A stretch of 64,000 nucleotides of DNA from Candidatus Poribacteria bacterium (lineage in GTDB: Bacteria; Poribacteria; WGA-4E; WGA-3G). Under the pieces are notes generated by a model. It was not told the origin of the DNA and searched no databases. It saw only the letters and a list, made by a program, of their open reading frames with translations. Shown here piece after piece: positions 18,769-27,952 of the stretch (within the stretch, counting starts at the first letter, position 1; every line of letters begins with the position of its first letter). Where the stretch lies: assembly GCA_028821605.1 (NCBI GenBank), contig JAPPFM010000010.1:62001-126000 (forward strand), given 5' to 3'. The position numbers and the translations under genes were made by a program.

Positions 18769-20817
18769 ATGAACGATGCATTGCTCAGCGTCCAAAATCT
18801 CAAAACCTATTTCCGTACACCGGAAGGGCTTGCCCGTGCGGTTGATGGTATCTCTTTCGACATTAAACCGAACGAGATTTTTGCACTCGTCGGAGAGTCG
18901 GGGTGTGGCAAAAGTGTCACCGCGCTCTCCGTAATTCAACTCGTCGCGCAACCTGCTGGGTTCATCGCAGATGGTGCTATCTATTACAAAGGACAAGACA
19001 TCACGCGCTTGTCTGAGGTTGATAAACGGAAGATTCAGGGCAACGACATCGCCATGGTGTTCCAAGAACCGATGACAAGTCTCAACCCCGTTTTCACCAT
19101 CGGCAACCAGATTTCAGAGGCAATTCAACAACACCAAAACCTACGCGGCACTGCTGCAAGGAATGCTGTGATCGAAATGCTCGACCTCGTCGGTATTCCG
19201 GAACCTGCTGCCCGTTACGATGAATACCCGCACCAGATGTCCGGTGGCATGAAACAGCGCGTTATGATTGCGATGGCACTCTCCTGTCGCCCAGGGCTCC
19301 TCATCGCCGATGAACCGACAACAGCACTGGATGTCACCATACAGGCGCAGATTCTTGAACTCATCCAGCGGCTCCAGCAGGAGTTGCAGATGGCAGTACT
19401 TTTGATTACGCATGACTTGGGGGTTGTGGCTAACATTGCTGACCGTGTTGCTGTCATGTACGCTGGAAAGATTGCTGAGATGGGGACATGGAAGCAACTC
19501 TACGAAACTCCACAGCATCCCTACACAGTGAAACTCCTGGAATCGACACCGGCTCGCGATAAACGGGGTACGCAATTACACACAATTACCGGTAGAGTGC
19601 CGAAAGCTACCGAATACAATGATGGCTGTCGATTTGTCGATCGCTGTCCAAAGGTTATGGATGGGTGCGAAAGTATTGCTCCAACGCTGCATGCCGTTAA
19701 CGGTAGTGCACACAACGTCGCCTGCCATCTCTATAATTCTGAACCGCCGTTCAATGCTATGGTAACTGGTGCCACAAAACTGGAACTCGAAACAGATACG
19801 GATAAGATAGAGAGTGCTCCGACGCAAACGGCAGGAGCACTGCCGCAACTTCAGGTAAAGGATCTATGTGTCCACTATCCCATTCAGAAGGGTATCTTCA
19901 AACGAACCGTCGGTTATGTTTATGCTGTTGACAACGTTACACTTGAGATTCCGCGCGGCAAAACGCTTGCACTCGTTGGTGAATCGGGATCCGGCAAAAC
20001 CTCTTTCGGCAAAGCCATCCTCCGATTAGGCGTGCCTGTTAAAGGCGACCTCGTCTATGATGGGACTAATATTGCAACTGTGACGCGGGAACTTATGCAT
20101 CCCTATCGGAAGCGGATGCAGATTATCTTCCAGGACCCTTATGCATCTCTCAATCCACGGATGACCGTGGGGGCTATTATTCAGGAAGGAATGCAGGCAC
20201 ATAACATTGGTGAATCCGCTGATGAACGCCATGATCGGGTCGCAGAATTGATGCAGCGCGTGGGTTTATCGCCAGATATGGTGAACCGCTATCCACATGA
20301 ATTCTCTGGCGGTCAGAGGCAGCGCATCGGTATCGCGCGATGTCTCGCTGTCGATCCAGAGTTCATTGTCTGTGATGAGGCGACCAGTGCACTTGATGTA
20401 TCCGTGCAAGCGCAAATACTGAATCTCCTTAAATCGCTGCAAGCCGATTTTAATCTCACCTATCTCTTCATTACGCACAATCTTTCCGTTGTCGAGTATT
20501 TTGCGGATGAGGTGGCGGTAATGTATCTCGGTAGGATCGTTGAGCGTGGTACAACAGAGGAGATTTTCGATTCGCCCAAACATCCTTATACGCGTGCGCT
20601 CCTTTCCGCCGTACCGAAGATGGATGAGAAGACCGGTGTCGAAAAAATTCAGTTGAAGGGTGATGTGCCGTCCCCAATCAATCGCCCGACTGGGTGTTAT
20701 TTTCATCCGCGGTGCCCGGAAGTAATGCCGATGTGTAAAGACGAATATCCAGGTGAAACCAGTTTCACACAGACGCATACATGCAACTGTTACTTGTATC
20801 GAGATGGTTATCGGTAG
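18769..20817 (+). CDS. Fused oligo/dipeptide ABC transporter ATPase (DppD-DppF)
   Basis: A 682-residue protein with two complete ABC ATPase modules. The first half has Walker A GESGCGKS, signature MSGGMKQR and Walker B LIADEPTTALD, and ends in the oligopeptide C-terminal cysteine motif (GCRFVDRCPKVMDGC). After a linker at about residues 335-360, the second half has GESGSGKT, FSGGQRQR, VCDEATSALD and GCYFHPRCPEVMPMC. This corresponds to DppD fused to DppF; such fusions are known (e.g. GsiA-type). No permease or binding protein gene is adjacent, so it must serve a transporter encoded elsewhere. Its stop codon lies within a palindromic repeat. Confidence 0.93.
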   Translation: MNDALLSVQNLKTYFRTPEGLARAVDGISFDIKPNEIFALVGESGCGKSVTALSVIQLVAQPAGFIADGAIYYKGQDITRLSEVDKRKIQGNDIAMVFQEPMTSLNPVFTIGNQISEAIQQHQNLRGTAARNAVIEMLDLVGIPEPAARYDEYPHQMSGGMKQRVMIAMALSCRPGLLIADEPTTALDVTIQAQILELIQRLQQELQMAVLLITHDLGVVANIADRVAVMYAGKIAEMGTWKQLYETPQHPYTVKLLESTPARDKRGTQLHTITGRVPKATEYNDGCRFVDRCPKVMDGCESIAPTLHAVNGSAHNVACHLYNSEPPFNAMVTGATKLELETDTDKIESAPTQTAGALPQLQVKDLCVHYPIQKGIFKRTVGYVYAVDNVTLEIPRGKTLALVGESGSGKTSFGKAILRLGVPVKGDLVYDGTNIATVTRELMHPYRKRMQIIFQDPYASLNPRMTVGAIIQEGMQAHNIGESADERHDRVAELMQRVGLSPDMVNRYPHEFSGGQRQRIGIARCLAVDPEFIVCDEATSALDVSVQAQILNLLKSLQADFNLTYLFITHNLSVVEYFADEVAVMYLGRIVERGTTEEIFDSPKHPYTRALLSAVPKMDEKTGVEKIQLKGDVPSPINRPTGCYFHPRCPEVMPMCKDEYPGETSFTQTHTCNCYLYRDGYR

Positions 20818-20897
20818 TCAGTTATCGGTTATCGGTAACAAAAGGTGCTTTGTTTAACCAAGAACCTCTTTAACTGATAACTAATCACTGATAACTA
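20818..20897. repeat. Palindromic intergenic repeat, family D
   Basis: Begins TCAGTTATCGGTTATCGG directly after the TAG stop of dppDF and closes with AACTGATAACTAATCACTGATAACT, giving multi-step inverted ends around AACAAAAGGTGC...AGAACCTCTT. Similar words fill 5203-5303. It lies just upstream of mutL. Confidence 0.65.
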
Positions 20898-20906
20898 TTA
20901 AAAAAT

Positions 20907-22796
20907 ATGCCAAAAATTAAAATACTCTCTGCAGATGTTGCCAATAAAATCGCCGCAGGCGAAGTCGTCGAGCGTCCAGCCTCAGTCGTCAAGGAGCTCA
21001 TCGAAAATGCGCTGGACGCAGGCAGCACCTCTATCCGCGTCGAGGTCCGTGCAGGCGGAAAACGCCTCATCCGCGTCTCCGATAATGGTGGCGGCATGGA
21101 ACGCGAGGATGCGCTCCTCGCCTTGGAACGCCACGCAACCAGTAAAGTGAACGGTATTGAAGACCTTGAGTCTATTCAAACCTTTGGGTTCCGTGGCGAG
21201 GCTCTGGCAAGTATTGCCTCCGTCTCACAATTTGAACTTCTCACCCGTACGGCTGACGCGCTTGAGGGAACGAAGGTGGACGTTGAGGGTGGTGTTTTTC
21301 GTTCTGTCCAAGAGAGCGGCTGCTCCCCCGGTACCCACATGTCTGTTAACAACCTTTTTTACAATGTTCCTGCGCGCCTGAAGTTTCTGAAAACCGATAC
21401 CACGGAGATGAATCATGTCACAAATCAGGTAACGTGGGCTGCGCTGGCGCATCCGAAAATCCATTTTTCATTGACGCACAACGGCAGATCAATTCTTGAT
21501 GTTCGCGCCTGCGATTCATATCTTGAGCGGGTGCGTCTCCTCTACGGCAGGGAATTCGCTGAAAACCTCATCGAATTTACGGAGGAGTTGCCCGATCTGA
21601 AGATTTACGGTTTGCTCGGAAAACCTGAATTTACGAAGCCGAACCGAGAGTATCAACTCTTTTTCCTCAATCAGCGTCCTATTCGCAGTCGCATCATTGG
21701 GGCAGCGTTGACAGAAGCACTTGACGCAATGGTCGCTAAGGATCGGCAGCCCGTTGCGCTGCTTTTCCTAACGCTTGAACCGGAAACGGTTGATGTCAAT
21801 GTGCATCCCGCTAAAATTGAGGTACGCTTTCGGAACGAGCGGACAGTGTATAGTGGTGTCGTCCGTATGATTCGCAACGCCGTCCATAAAGCGAAGTATA
21901 TCCCCAAAATCGAAACTTCCACTGAACAGCCGCCGTCTGAAGAGGGCACTGAAAGCCGCGATGCCGATTTATCACAACGAGTTTCGACACCGAGGTCCAC
22001 AACCCCGATTGGGGGGAGGCGAGCTGCCGCAACGCCTACAGCACAAACACGGCGCGGGCAAACGCCACCTGTCCCGACACAGGAACCAGCGGACATCGAA
22101 CAAGAATCTGAAACTGTGAATACCTCGGAAACAGAAACCCCTTCCACACCCACTGAAGTCGTCGTGCAACCCCCACAGCAACAGATTCCTGAAGGTGTGA
22201 ATCTCAGTCTACTCGATTTTGAGAATGTCCAACTCAAAGCGAACCTCTTTAAGACTTATATTGTTGCTGAGGCGGGAGATAAAATCTTTTTCATCGACCA
22301 GCACGTTGCCGCCGAGCGTGTGCTTTATGAACGCTTCGTCAACCAGTTAAAAACCGATGGCATTCCTGTACAGGGGTTGTTACTGCCGGTCACTGTGGAA
22401 GCCACACCGCAGCAGCTTGGTGTTCTCAAAATCCACAGCGACATCTTCAAGAAACTCGGTTTTGATTTGGAGGAATTCGGGGACAACACTATTCTGGTCC
22501 GGGCAATCCCTTCACCACTACCAACCCGTGTCGCTTCGCAGACCGTTACGGATCTGCTTGATAAACTTCCTGAAGAGCCACATACCGATGTCCAACTCCC
22601 GGAAGCGATTGACAACGCCTTGGTAACGCTCGCGTGTAAGGCAGCGGTCAAGGCAGGGGATACATTGGATATGAAAGAAATGATGAACCTCATCAAGGAG
22701 TTATCTGAGGCGAAGCTTCCGTTCAATTGTCCGCACTCCCGTCCTATTATTGTTGAGATGGGACGCGATGAATTGGAACGCCGATTTCACCGGTAG
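20907..22796 (+). CDS. mutL: DNA mismatch repair protein MutL
   Basis: A 629-residue MutL. The GHKL ATPase domain is N-terminal, with ELIENALDAG, DNGGGM, GFRGEALASIASVS and the lid region GTHMSVNNLFYNVPARLKFL, followed by the transducer domain (VNVHPAKIEVRF). A low-complexity Ser/Thr/Pro/Glu linker spans about residues 335-425. The C-terminal dimerisation domain carries the metal-binding endonuclease motif DQHVAAERVLYE and a CPHSRP motif. This is the nicking type of MutL found in bacteria without MutH. The ATG is a few bases behind a family D repeat with no clear Shine-Dalgarno. A GH108-like gene follows after 9 bp. Confidence 0.96.
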   Translation: MPKIKILSADVANKIAAGEVVERPASVVKELIENALDAGSTSIRVEVRAGGKRLIRVSDNGGGMEREDALLALERHATSKVNGIEDLESIQTFGFRGEALASIASVSQFELLTRTADALEGTKVDVEGGVFRSVQESGCSPGTHMSVNNLFYNVPARLKFLKTDTTEMNHVTNQVTWAALAHPKIHFSLTHNGRSILDVRACDSYLERVRLLYGREFAENLIEFTEELPDLKIYGLLGKPEFTKPNREYQLFFLNQRPIRSRIIGAALTEALDAMVAKDRQPVALLFLTLEPETVDVNVHPAKIEVRFRNERTVYSGVVRMIRNAVHKAKYIPKIETSTEQPPSEEGTESRDADLSQRVSTPRSTTPIGGRRAAATPTAQTRRGQTPPVPTQEPADIEQESETVNTSETETPSTPTEVVVQPPQQQIPEGVNLSLLDFENVQLKANLFKTYIVAEAGDKIFFIDQHVAAERVLYERFVNQLKTDGIPVQGLLLPVTVEATPQQLGVLKIHSDIFKKLGFDLEEFGDNTILVRAIPSPLPTRVASQTVTDLLDKLPEEPHTDVQLPEAIDNALVTLACKAAVKAGDTLDMKEMMNLIKELSEAKLPFNCPHSRPIIVEMGRDELERRFHR

Positions 22797-22805
22797 GGAA
22801 TAACA

Positions 22806-23480
22806 ATGACTAAACCCATTATCGTGGTTTGCTCCTTGTTTACGGTGTACGCCATATTGACAAGTTACCGCGGGGTGCCAGTTGACCACGATCACGCGCT
22901 CGTATTCATTATCGCGCACGATGAGAGTGTCAACAATGCTAACAATTATGCCGGTATCACTCAGAAAAAATGGGAGATATGGCGTAGTAAACAGGGTGAT
23001 ATTCGCCACCTACCCAGATATGTCCGAGAACTTGCGGGTGACCCCAAACTCAATCCGCTAAAGGACCCAAAAGTTGATATTACCATCATTAAACGCTACT
23101 ATTATGACACACTCCATAGGTGGCACGTGTGGGACATCCACCCTGCACTCCAACTGATTTATGCCGATTTCGTCACATTGGTTGGGCGCGAGGCGGTAAA
23201 GGAAGTCCAGAAACTTGTAGGTGTTGAAGCGGACGGTATGTGGGGTGAAGGCACTGCGGAAGCTGTCAAAGCGTTCAATGCTGATTTTGAAGCGAAACGA
23301 ACTCAGAACCCAGATTATGCATGGAAGATATTCCTCCAATTTGATGCCCAAAAACGTGCCGTTTTCCAATCGCTTGCAAAAAGGGATCCAGAGAAATATG
23401 GCAGCCACCTCCAGAAGTGGCTCAAACGCTCGGATGCCTTGAAGACCTACATGCAACCGGTTTTGACAGGTAAAAAATAG
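22806..23480 (+). CDS. GH108-like / PG_binding_3 membrane-anchored protein
   Basis: A 224-residue protein with an N-terminal hydrophobic segment (residues 4-20). A region resembling GH108 N-acetylmuramidases follows: IIAHDESVNNANNYAGIT in place of the usual HEGGYVNDP...GGxTxxGIT, then YYYDTLHRWHVWD. A PG_binding_3-type segment (EVQKLVGVEADGMWGEGTAEAVKAFN) is present. Spacing around the presumed catalytic Glu is shortened, so activity is uncertain. It lies 9 bp after mutL and probably shares its transcript. Confidence 0.65.
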   Translation: MTKPIIVVCSLFTVYAILTSYRGVPVDHDHALVFIIAHDESVNNANNYAGITQKKWEIWRSKQGDIRHLPRYVRELAGDPKLNPLKDPKVDITIIKRYYYDTLHRWHVWDIHPALQLIYADFVTLVGREAVKEVQKLVGVEADGMWGEGTAEAVKAFNADFEAKRTQNPDYAWKIFLQFDAQKRAVFQSLAKRDPEKYGSHLQKWLKRSDALKTYMQPVLTGKK

Positions 23481-23610
23481 CGGAAAGCGAAAAGCAAGCT
23501 ATCTCACAAATTGTGGGAGGGAACCTTGTAAACTCGAATTGTGGGGTTTTGTAAGCTCGATTTACTGGCTAAATTTGGATGGTGACTTCCTCATGCTAGC
23601 TTTCTGCGGC

Positions 23611-23781
23611 TCAGCGAGCTTCTTCCCGATTGTATTCTATCGTTTCGCCGAGCGTGATTTCCAATGTAGTCAGCAATTCATCTCTGGTGCGTTCTTGGCA
23701 ATTGACACCGGGGATTTCTTGCACCCACCCGATCCACCAACCATTGCTTTGTTGTATAATAGCAGTATAGTTCTGTTGCAT
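23611..23781 (-). CDS. Small HicB-like protein (56 aa), no HicA partner
   Basis: An ATG at 23781 preceded by GAAGGAG opens 56 codons to TGA at 23611. The product (MQQNYTAIIQQSNGWWIGWV...) has the HicB/UPF0150 beta-sheet pattern: YTAIIQQSNGWWIGWVQEIPGVNCQERTRDEL matches 'Y.a.i....g.y.a.vPdlpGc.s.G.T.eEa' in spacing, followed by a helix. The DNA-binding C-terminal domain of full HicB is absent, as in many stand-alone UPF0150 proteins. It starts 12 bp after the GH127 stop. No hicA is found in the 130 bases downstream. Confidence 0.75.
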   Translation of the reverse strand: MQQNYTAIIQQSNGWWIGWVQEIPGVNCQERTRDELLTTLEITLGETIEYNREEAR

Positions 23782-23793
23782 TTATTTTCTCCT

Positions 23794-25680
23794 TCAAAAA
23801 ACCCACACCGCCATCTTGCCCGCGCCACGATTACACCACGCATAATACGGGATTGCGGTAACGTCCACCTGCTTCACATCGGGCTTTGTGTCCAGATAGA
23901 GATTGTCGCCCCACTCGGAGTCATCCAGCACACTGCCTGTTCCACGGATAAGCGTCACGCCGCCCAATAATTCACTGTCAAACGTTGCTGCCATAGAATT
24001 ATTATTGACAACGGACAGCGTCTGGAAAGCTCCATGGGGATTGTCGATATCTTCAAAACAGTAGACGAGCGGACCGCGGCGTAAAGCGGATCTTCCAAGA
24101 TTTTCTCTCACGAGTGGGTGCGCGTGAACGCTTGTAACAGGCATGGTCAGCTGCAGTTCTACGCGGTCGCCAGCGTGCCACGCTCGTGTGATTGAGAGAT
24201 AACCATCAGAATTCGCCTGCGGTTTATAAACTTCGCCATTGACGCGTGCCTCGAACTGTTCACACCATCCGGGAATCCGTAAATTTAGTGCAAAGGAGAC
24301 CGGTGTTTCTGGCGCGATCGTCAGGGTCATATCACCCGACCACGGGTAATCGGTCTCTTGGGTCACTTTCACTGGGACCTTTCCAGCAACAGTTGCGTTG
24401 GCTGTCCCACCGACATACAGGTTCACCCATAAACCTTCGTCCGATTGCGCATAGATGTACTCTCCAACAGAGGCGAGAAGTCGGGCAATATTCGGCGGGC
24501 AACATGCACATCCGAACCATTCATGCCGATGCCTATCACCATGGCTTGCCAATGGGTTCTGATAGAAGAAACCGGTGCCATCAAGTGAAATCCCGGAGAG
24601 CGCACCGTTGTAAAGAGCCGTCTCCAAGACATCAACAAAGCGGGACTCACCACGCAGCAGGAACATCCGATGTGCCCAAAATATTAGTCCGATTGAAGCG
24701 CACGTTTCGGCGTAGGCGGAAAAATTGGGCAGTTCATAATCTTTTGTGAAACCTTCATTGTGTCCAGAGGGACCCACACCACCGGTGATATATAAACGCT
24801 TCTCTACGTTCCGCCAGAGTGCCTCCAGCGCGCTAACGATAGCAGTATCGTCGGTTTCATAAGCGATATCGGCGGCACCGCTGTAGAGGTACATTGCACG
24901 TACCGCGTGCCCGACGCACTCTGTCTGTTCCTGTATCGGGAGATGTGCTTGTGCGTAATGTCCTTCAAATTTTCCGTCGCGTGTGAAGTGGTGCTGATAC
25001 GCACCAAGCCCGCCCGGAAGGTCAGGGTTCTCTAATTCTTTCTCGAAAATTGACGGGGAATGCCCACGCCGTGTAACGAAGTATTCCGCGAGCGACATGT
25101 AGCGTGCTTCGCCGGTCAAGCGCGCCAGTTTCACGAGTGCGAGTTCGATACCTTCATGTCCTGGGAGCCCATCTCGTTTGTCGTGTCCAAAGGTTTTGTC
25201 AATCAGATCTGCGAACCGGCATGCAACGTCTAACAGGGTCTGTTTCCCGGTCGCTTGGTAGTGTGCGACTGCTGCCTCAAACAGGTGTCCGGCGCAATAC
25301 AGTTCGTGCATCATACCGAGGTTCTGCCACCGCTTTGTCGGTTCAACCAGTGTGAAATAGGTGTTCAGATAACCGTCAGGCTGTTGGCTCGCAGCGATCT
25401 TTGCGATGACCTCATCCAGTTCTGCTTCCCATTGTGGATTCGGGTGTGTCCAGAGTGTGTACGATGCCGCCTCTACCCATTTGTGGACATCGGAATCGTT
25501 GAAGAAAATACCTTCAAATTCTCCGGGCATCAAGCCAGCGGCTTTCGCGAAGTTATCAATTCTACCGGTTGTTCGGCACTGCGCCAATTCATGTGGAATT
25601 GTTGCCTCGGAATTCGTTTTCTGTCGAGGACTCCAAAACCGGTCATTAATGGTAACAGCCGTGAACGGAATTGCTTTCAC
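23794..25680 (-). CDS. Glycoside hydrolase family 127 (beta-L-arabinofuranosidase-like)
   Basis: A 628-residue enzyme of the GH127 (formerly DUF1680) type, which releases terminal beta-L-arabinofuranose. It has the N-terminal FTAVTINDRFWSPR, an (alpha/alpha)6 barrel with HKWVEAASY and GHLFEAAVAHYQATG, and the cysteine cluster FGCACCPPNIARL in which a zinc-bound cysteine acts as nucleophile with a nearby glutamate. C-terminal beta-sandwich domains include LRIPGWCEQFEARVNG and GPLVYCFEDIDN. No signal peptide, so it acts on imported oligosaccharides. Start codon GTG at 25680, weak ribosome site. Confidence 0.93.
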   Translation of the reverse strand: MKAIPFTAVTINDRFWSPRQKTNSEATIPHELAQCRTTGRIDNFAKAAGLMPGEFEGIFFNDSDVHKWVEAASYTLWTHPNPQWEAELDEVIAKIAASQQPDGYLNTYFTLVEPTKRWQNLGMMHELYCAGHLFEAAVAHYQATGKQTLLDVACRFADLIDKTFGHDKRDGLPGHEGIELALVKLARLTGEARYMSLAEYFVTRRGHSPSIFEKELENPDLPGGLGAYQHHFTRDGKFEGHYAQAHLPIQEQTECVGHAVRAMYLYSGAADIAYETDDTAIVSALEALWRNVEKRLYITGGVGPSGHNEGFTKDYELPNFSAYAETCASIGLIFWAHRMFLLRGESRFVDVLETALYNGALSGISLDGTGFFYQNPLASHGDRHRHEWFGCACCPPNIARLLASVGEYIYAQSDEGLWVNLYVGGTANATVAGKVPVKVTQETDYPWSGDMTLTIAPETPVSFALNLRIPGWCEQFEARVNGEVYKPQANSDGYLSITRAWHAGDRVELQLTMPVTSVHAHPLVRENLGRSALRRGPLVYCFEDIDNPHGAFQTLSVVNNNSMAATFDSELLGGVTLIRGTGSVLDDSEWGDNLYLDTKPDVKQVDVTAIPYYAWCNRGAGKMAVWVF

Positions 25681-25861
25681 AATATGGTTTCTCTTTCTGG
25701 TAGTGTGGTGAGGAATTGCAGTGTAGGACTTTACAGAACACGGACATTTCGGAGTGGATTTCCACCCTTTTTTGTTGACGGGACGGGGTGTTTTTGGGTG
25801 TTTCCCTTAGCAACCCCGCCCATTTGTCATTAGAACTTTGGGCTTACTTAATAAAACGCTC

Positions 25862-26539
25862 TTAACGGCTTCTCACACTGATCGCTTGGTACGCCTCTGC
25901 GGGTAAATATTTTCCCAGCACGTTCTGAACATCTACTTCGGAGAGTTGCTGTGGTGTGATTAAGACACATTTACCCCGTGAATCCTTCTCCCAATATTTC
26001 TCAAAGTCACTGTAGCTAATTCGCCGCTTCGTGCGACTCATCGGGTTTTGGAGGTGTATCTCACTTGATTGATCGCTATAATCCGACAACGGCAAGATTT
26101 CTGGGTTTCGTCCTTCCAACTGAACCCGGACAATGGGAGCCCACCCTTTGGCAACAAATGCTTTCACGACATCGAACGATCCGCCGGAGATAATAGCGGC
26201 ATGCTGTACTTTTCCGCGGGTTCTGGCATAAAAATCATCGAGTCCGCCTATACTGGTCGTCGGTGGTTCTTTGAAAGCGTTTCTAAGATAAGGCATCTTG
26301 TCCAAACGGGCGATAGCACTTGCAGGTAAGCTGACGGCTTGGTCCTGCTCTGTTACGTTCTTCTCGGCAGCAGCAATTGCTGTTTCGGGAACGTGGAACT
26401 GTCCTTGCGGCGGCGGACCACAGCTTATTGCAAGGAGTGCGAAAACGAGCGACGCAACACACGCTTGCACCGTTGAATATGAAGAGCCCCTAAGTAACGC
26501 CTGACGAACTTCTTTTAAAAAAGACAATTGACGTTTCAT
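25862..26539 (-). CDS. Putative lipoprotein, possibly degenerate C39-peptidase-like fold
   Basis: A 225-residue protein with a hydrophobic N-terminal segment ending in a lipobox (LLAISC, about residue 40), so probably membrane-anchored. The body has KVQHAAIISGGSFDVVKAFVAKGWAPIVRVQLEG, then IHLQNPMSRTKRRISYSDFEKYW. This strand and helix order recalls C39-like domains (G-hydrophobic-PVI, DP, F..W), but no convincing Cys/His/Asp catalytic set is visible. The fold suggestion is inference at low confidence. The ATG is preceded by AAGGAGG. Confidence 0.6.
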   Translation of the reverse strand: MKRQLSFLKEVRQALLRGSSYSTVQACVASLVFALLAISCGPPPQGQFHVPETAIAAAEKNVTEQDQAVSLPASAIARLDKMPYLRNAFKEPPTTSIGGLDDFYARTRGKVQHAAIISGGSFDVVKAFVAKGWAPIVRVQLEGRNPEILPLSDYSDQSSEIHLQNPMSRTKRRISYSDFEKYWEKDSRGKCVLITPQQLSEVDVQNVLGKYLPAEAYQAISVRSR

Positions 26540-26596
26540 AATTTCATTCCTCCTTGAATATAGAAACGATTTGCGTGAGAAACAGTTTACGCTTTG

Positions 26597-27616
26597 TTAA
26601 TCGATTTTAACCTCAACTTCCCGTTTTTCTTTCCACGATTCTACAATAGCTTCGGTGATTCGTAGTGCTTGCAAACCATCTTTCCCTGTTGGGGCGGGGG
26701 ACCTGTCGGCGAGTAAGTCATCGACGAGAGCAGCCATCCGTAAGGCAAATGTTCCATCAAATGCAAGTTGTTCGGCTCTAAAAATAGACGGACGATATTC
26801 TTCAACGACCTGATTGTCCCGTCTCATCAATGTTGCGCGTGTCAGGACATTATCAACGACGATTTCGCCATCAGAGCCGCAGATTTCAAGACGCTCAATT
26901 GGATGGATGAAGTCACTATCCCAGCTCGCCATCAACGTAGCAACGACTTCCGTTTCGTAGCGGCAGGAGATGGCCATGCTGGTATAACATGCGTCTTCGC
27001 CTTCGCGCACTTCATTTTCCCGTGGTTTCGCCATTTGCGCGCAGACAGCAACAATCTCGCCGCCGAACCATCGGAGCAGGTCGATCGCATGGGTTTCGAG
27101 TTCGTAGAGAAGGTAATATTCTCCCTTCCATGTTGAGGCGGGTCCACCTTGAGATAATTTCATATCTAAGTAATAAGTTTGCCCGATAGTCCCCGCGTCG
27201 AACCATTTCCGCGCTTGGACATACCCCGGTGCGAACCGGCGGTTGTAATCAATAGCGAGGTATACACCCTTTTCTTCAGCCTTCGCGACCATTTCTTCTG
27301 CTTCGTTGATGTAGAGGGACAGAGGTTTTTCGGAGATAACGTGTTTGCCTGCTTCCAGACATTCCATTACGGGTTCAAAGTGCAGATAATCAGCAGTTAC
27401 AACGTCTACAAGGTCGCACTCTTCATGCGCGAGCATCTCTTGGATGGAGGGGTACCAATTCGCGACGCCGAGTTCTTTAGCACGTGCCTCTGCTTTAGCG
27501 GTATCTATGTCGCACACTGCTACCAATTCCGCACCCGGATGCTGAAGATAACCCAGTTGATGAAGGCGACCAATGCCACCGCACCCAACTGCTGCAACTT
27601 TCAGTTTCCCTGCCAT
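26597..27616 (-). CDS. Gfo/Idh/MocA family oxidoreductase
   Basis: A 339-residue NAD(P)-dependent oxidoreductase acting on sugars, inositols or related polyols. The Rossmann motif GCGGIGRLHQLGY is at the N-terminus, the family EKP motif (ISEKPLSLYI) near residue 95, and a long-chain substrate domain contains LETHAIDLLRWFGGE with the catalytic histidine region. The ATG is preceded by AAAGGAGAATA. It stands alone on the minus strand, with the lipoprotein gene 57 bp downstream. Confidence 0.9.
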   Translation of the reverse strand: MAGKLKVAAVGCGGIGRLHQLGYLQHPGAELVAVCDIDTAKAEARAKELGVANWYPSIQEMLAHEECDLVDVVTADYLHFEPVMECLEAGKHVISEKPLSLYINEAEEMVAKAEEKGVYLAIDYNRRFAPGYVQARKWFDAGTIGQTYYLDMKLSQGGPASTWKGEYYLLYELETHAIDLLRWFGGEIVAVCAQMAKPRENEVREGEDACYTSMAISCRYETEVVATLMASWDSDFIHPIERLEICGSDGEIVVDNVLTRATLMRRDNQVVEEYRPSIFRAEQLAFDGTFALRMAALVDDLLADRSPAPTGKDGLQALRITEAIVESWKEKREVEVKID

Positions 27617-27756
27617 AATTGTATTCTCCTTTACGCGCTGGGCGCGTCGCGAGCACAGCGGCTCCTACTAAAGTTCTGATGGGGATCTGCAACCCTCTGT
27701 TTGAAAGAAATTCGCCTTCTTTTTCTGATATTGGCTTACGAACTCCGCCTAAAGAT

Positions 27757-27785
27757 ATAATATAAGATGCAGAAAAAAATAACAA
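27757..27785 (-). promoter_or_regulatory. Putative promoter for the Gfo/Idh/MocA gene
   Basis: On the minus strand TTGTTA (27785-27780), 17 bp spacer, TATTAT (27762-27757). The leader then contains a GC-rich stretch (GGAGCCGCTGTGCTCGCGAC, about 27637-27665) that resembles another dispersed repeat. The 336-bp gap 27617-27952 otherwise holds only this and the promoter at 27886. Confidence 0.5.
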
Positions 27786-27885
27786 GGAAAAATTTTCTGT
27801 AGGTTTCCTTAGAGTATGTAACCATTTATCTGATCGGCACCCCGCTGACGGAATTTCAGAAAGTCCTAACCTAAAACTGAGTTTG

Positions 27886-27914
27886 TTGCATCATAATAAT
27901 TTTTATGGTATACT
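27886..27914 (+). promoter_or_regulatory. Promoter for the InsA-like gene
   Basis: TTGCAT (27886-27891), 17 bp spacer, TATACT (27909-27914), 38 bases before the ATG at 27953 and its GAAGAGAGG ribosome site. Confidence 0.6.
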
Positions 27915-27952
27915 TTTTCCTAATTACATTTTGTGAAGAGAGGTGCTTCGTG

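Noticed and set aside
21671-22237. Long open frame antisense to mutL (188 codons)
   Set aside because: It lies opposite the low-complexity MutL linker, is rich in Ser/Gly/Val/Cys as expected from the complement of Thr/Pro/Glu codons, and has no ribosome site.
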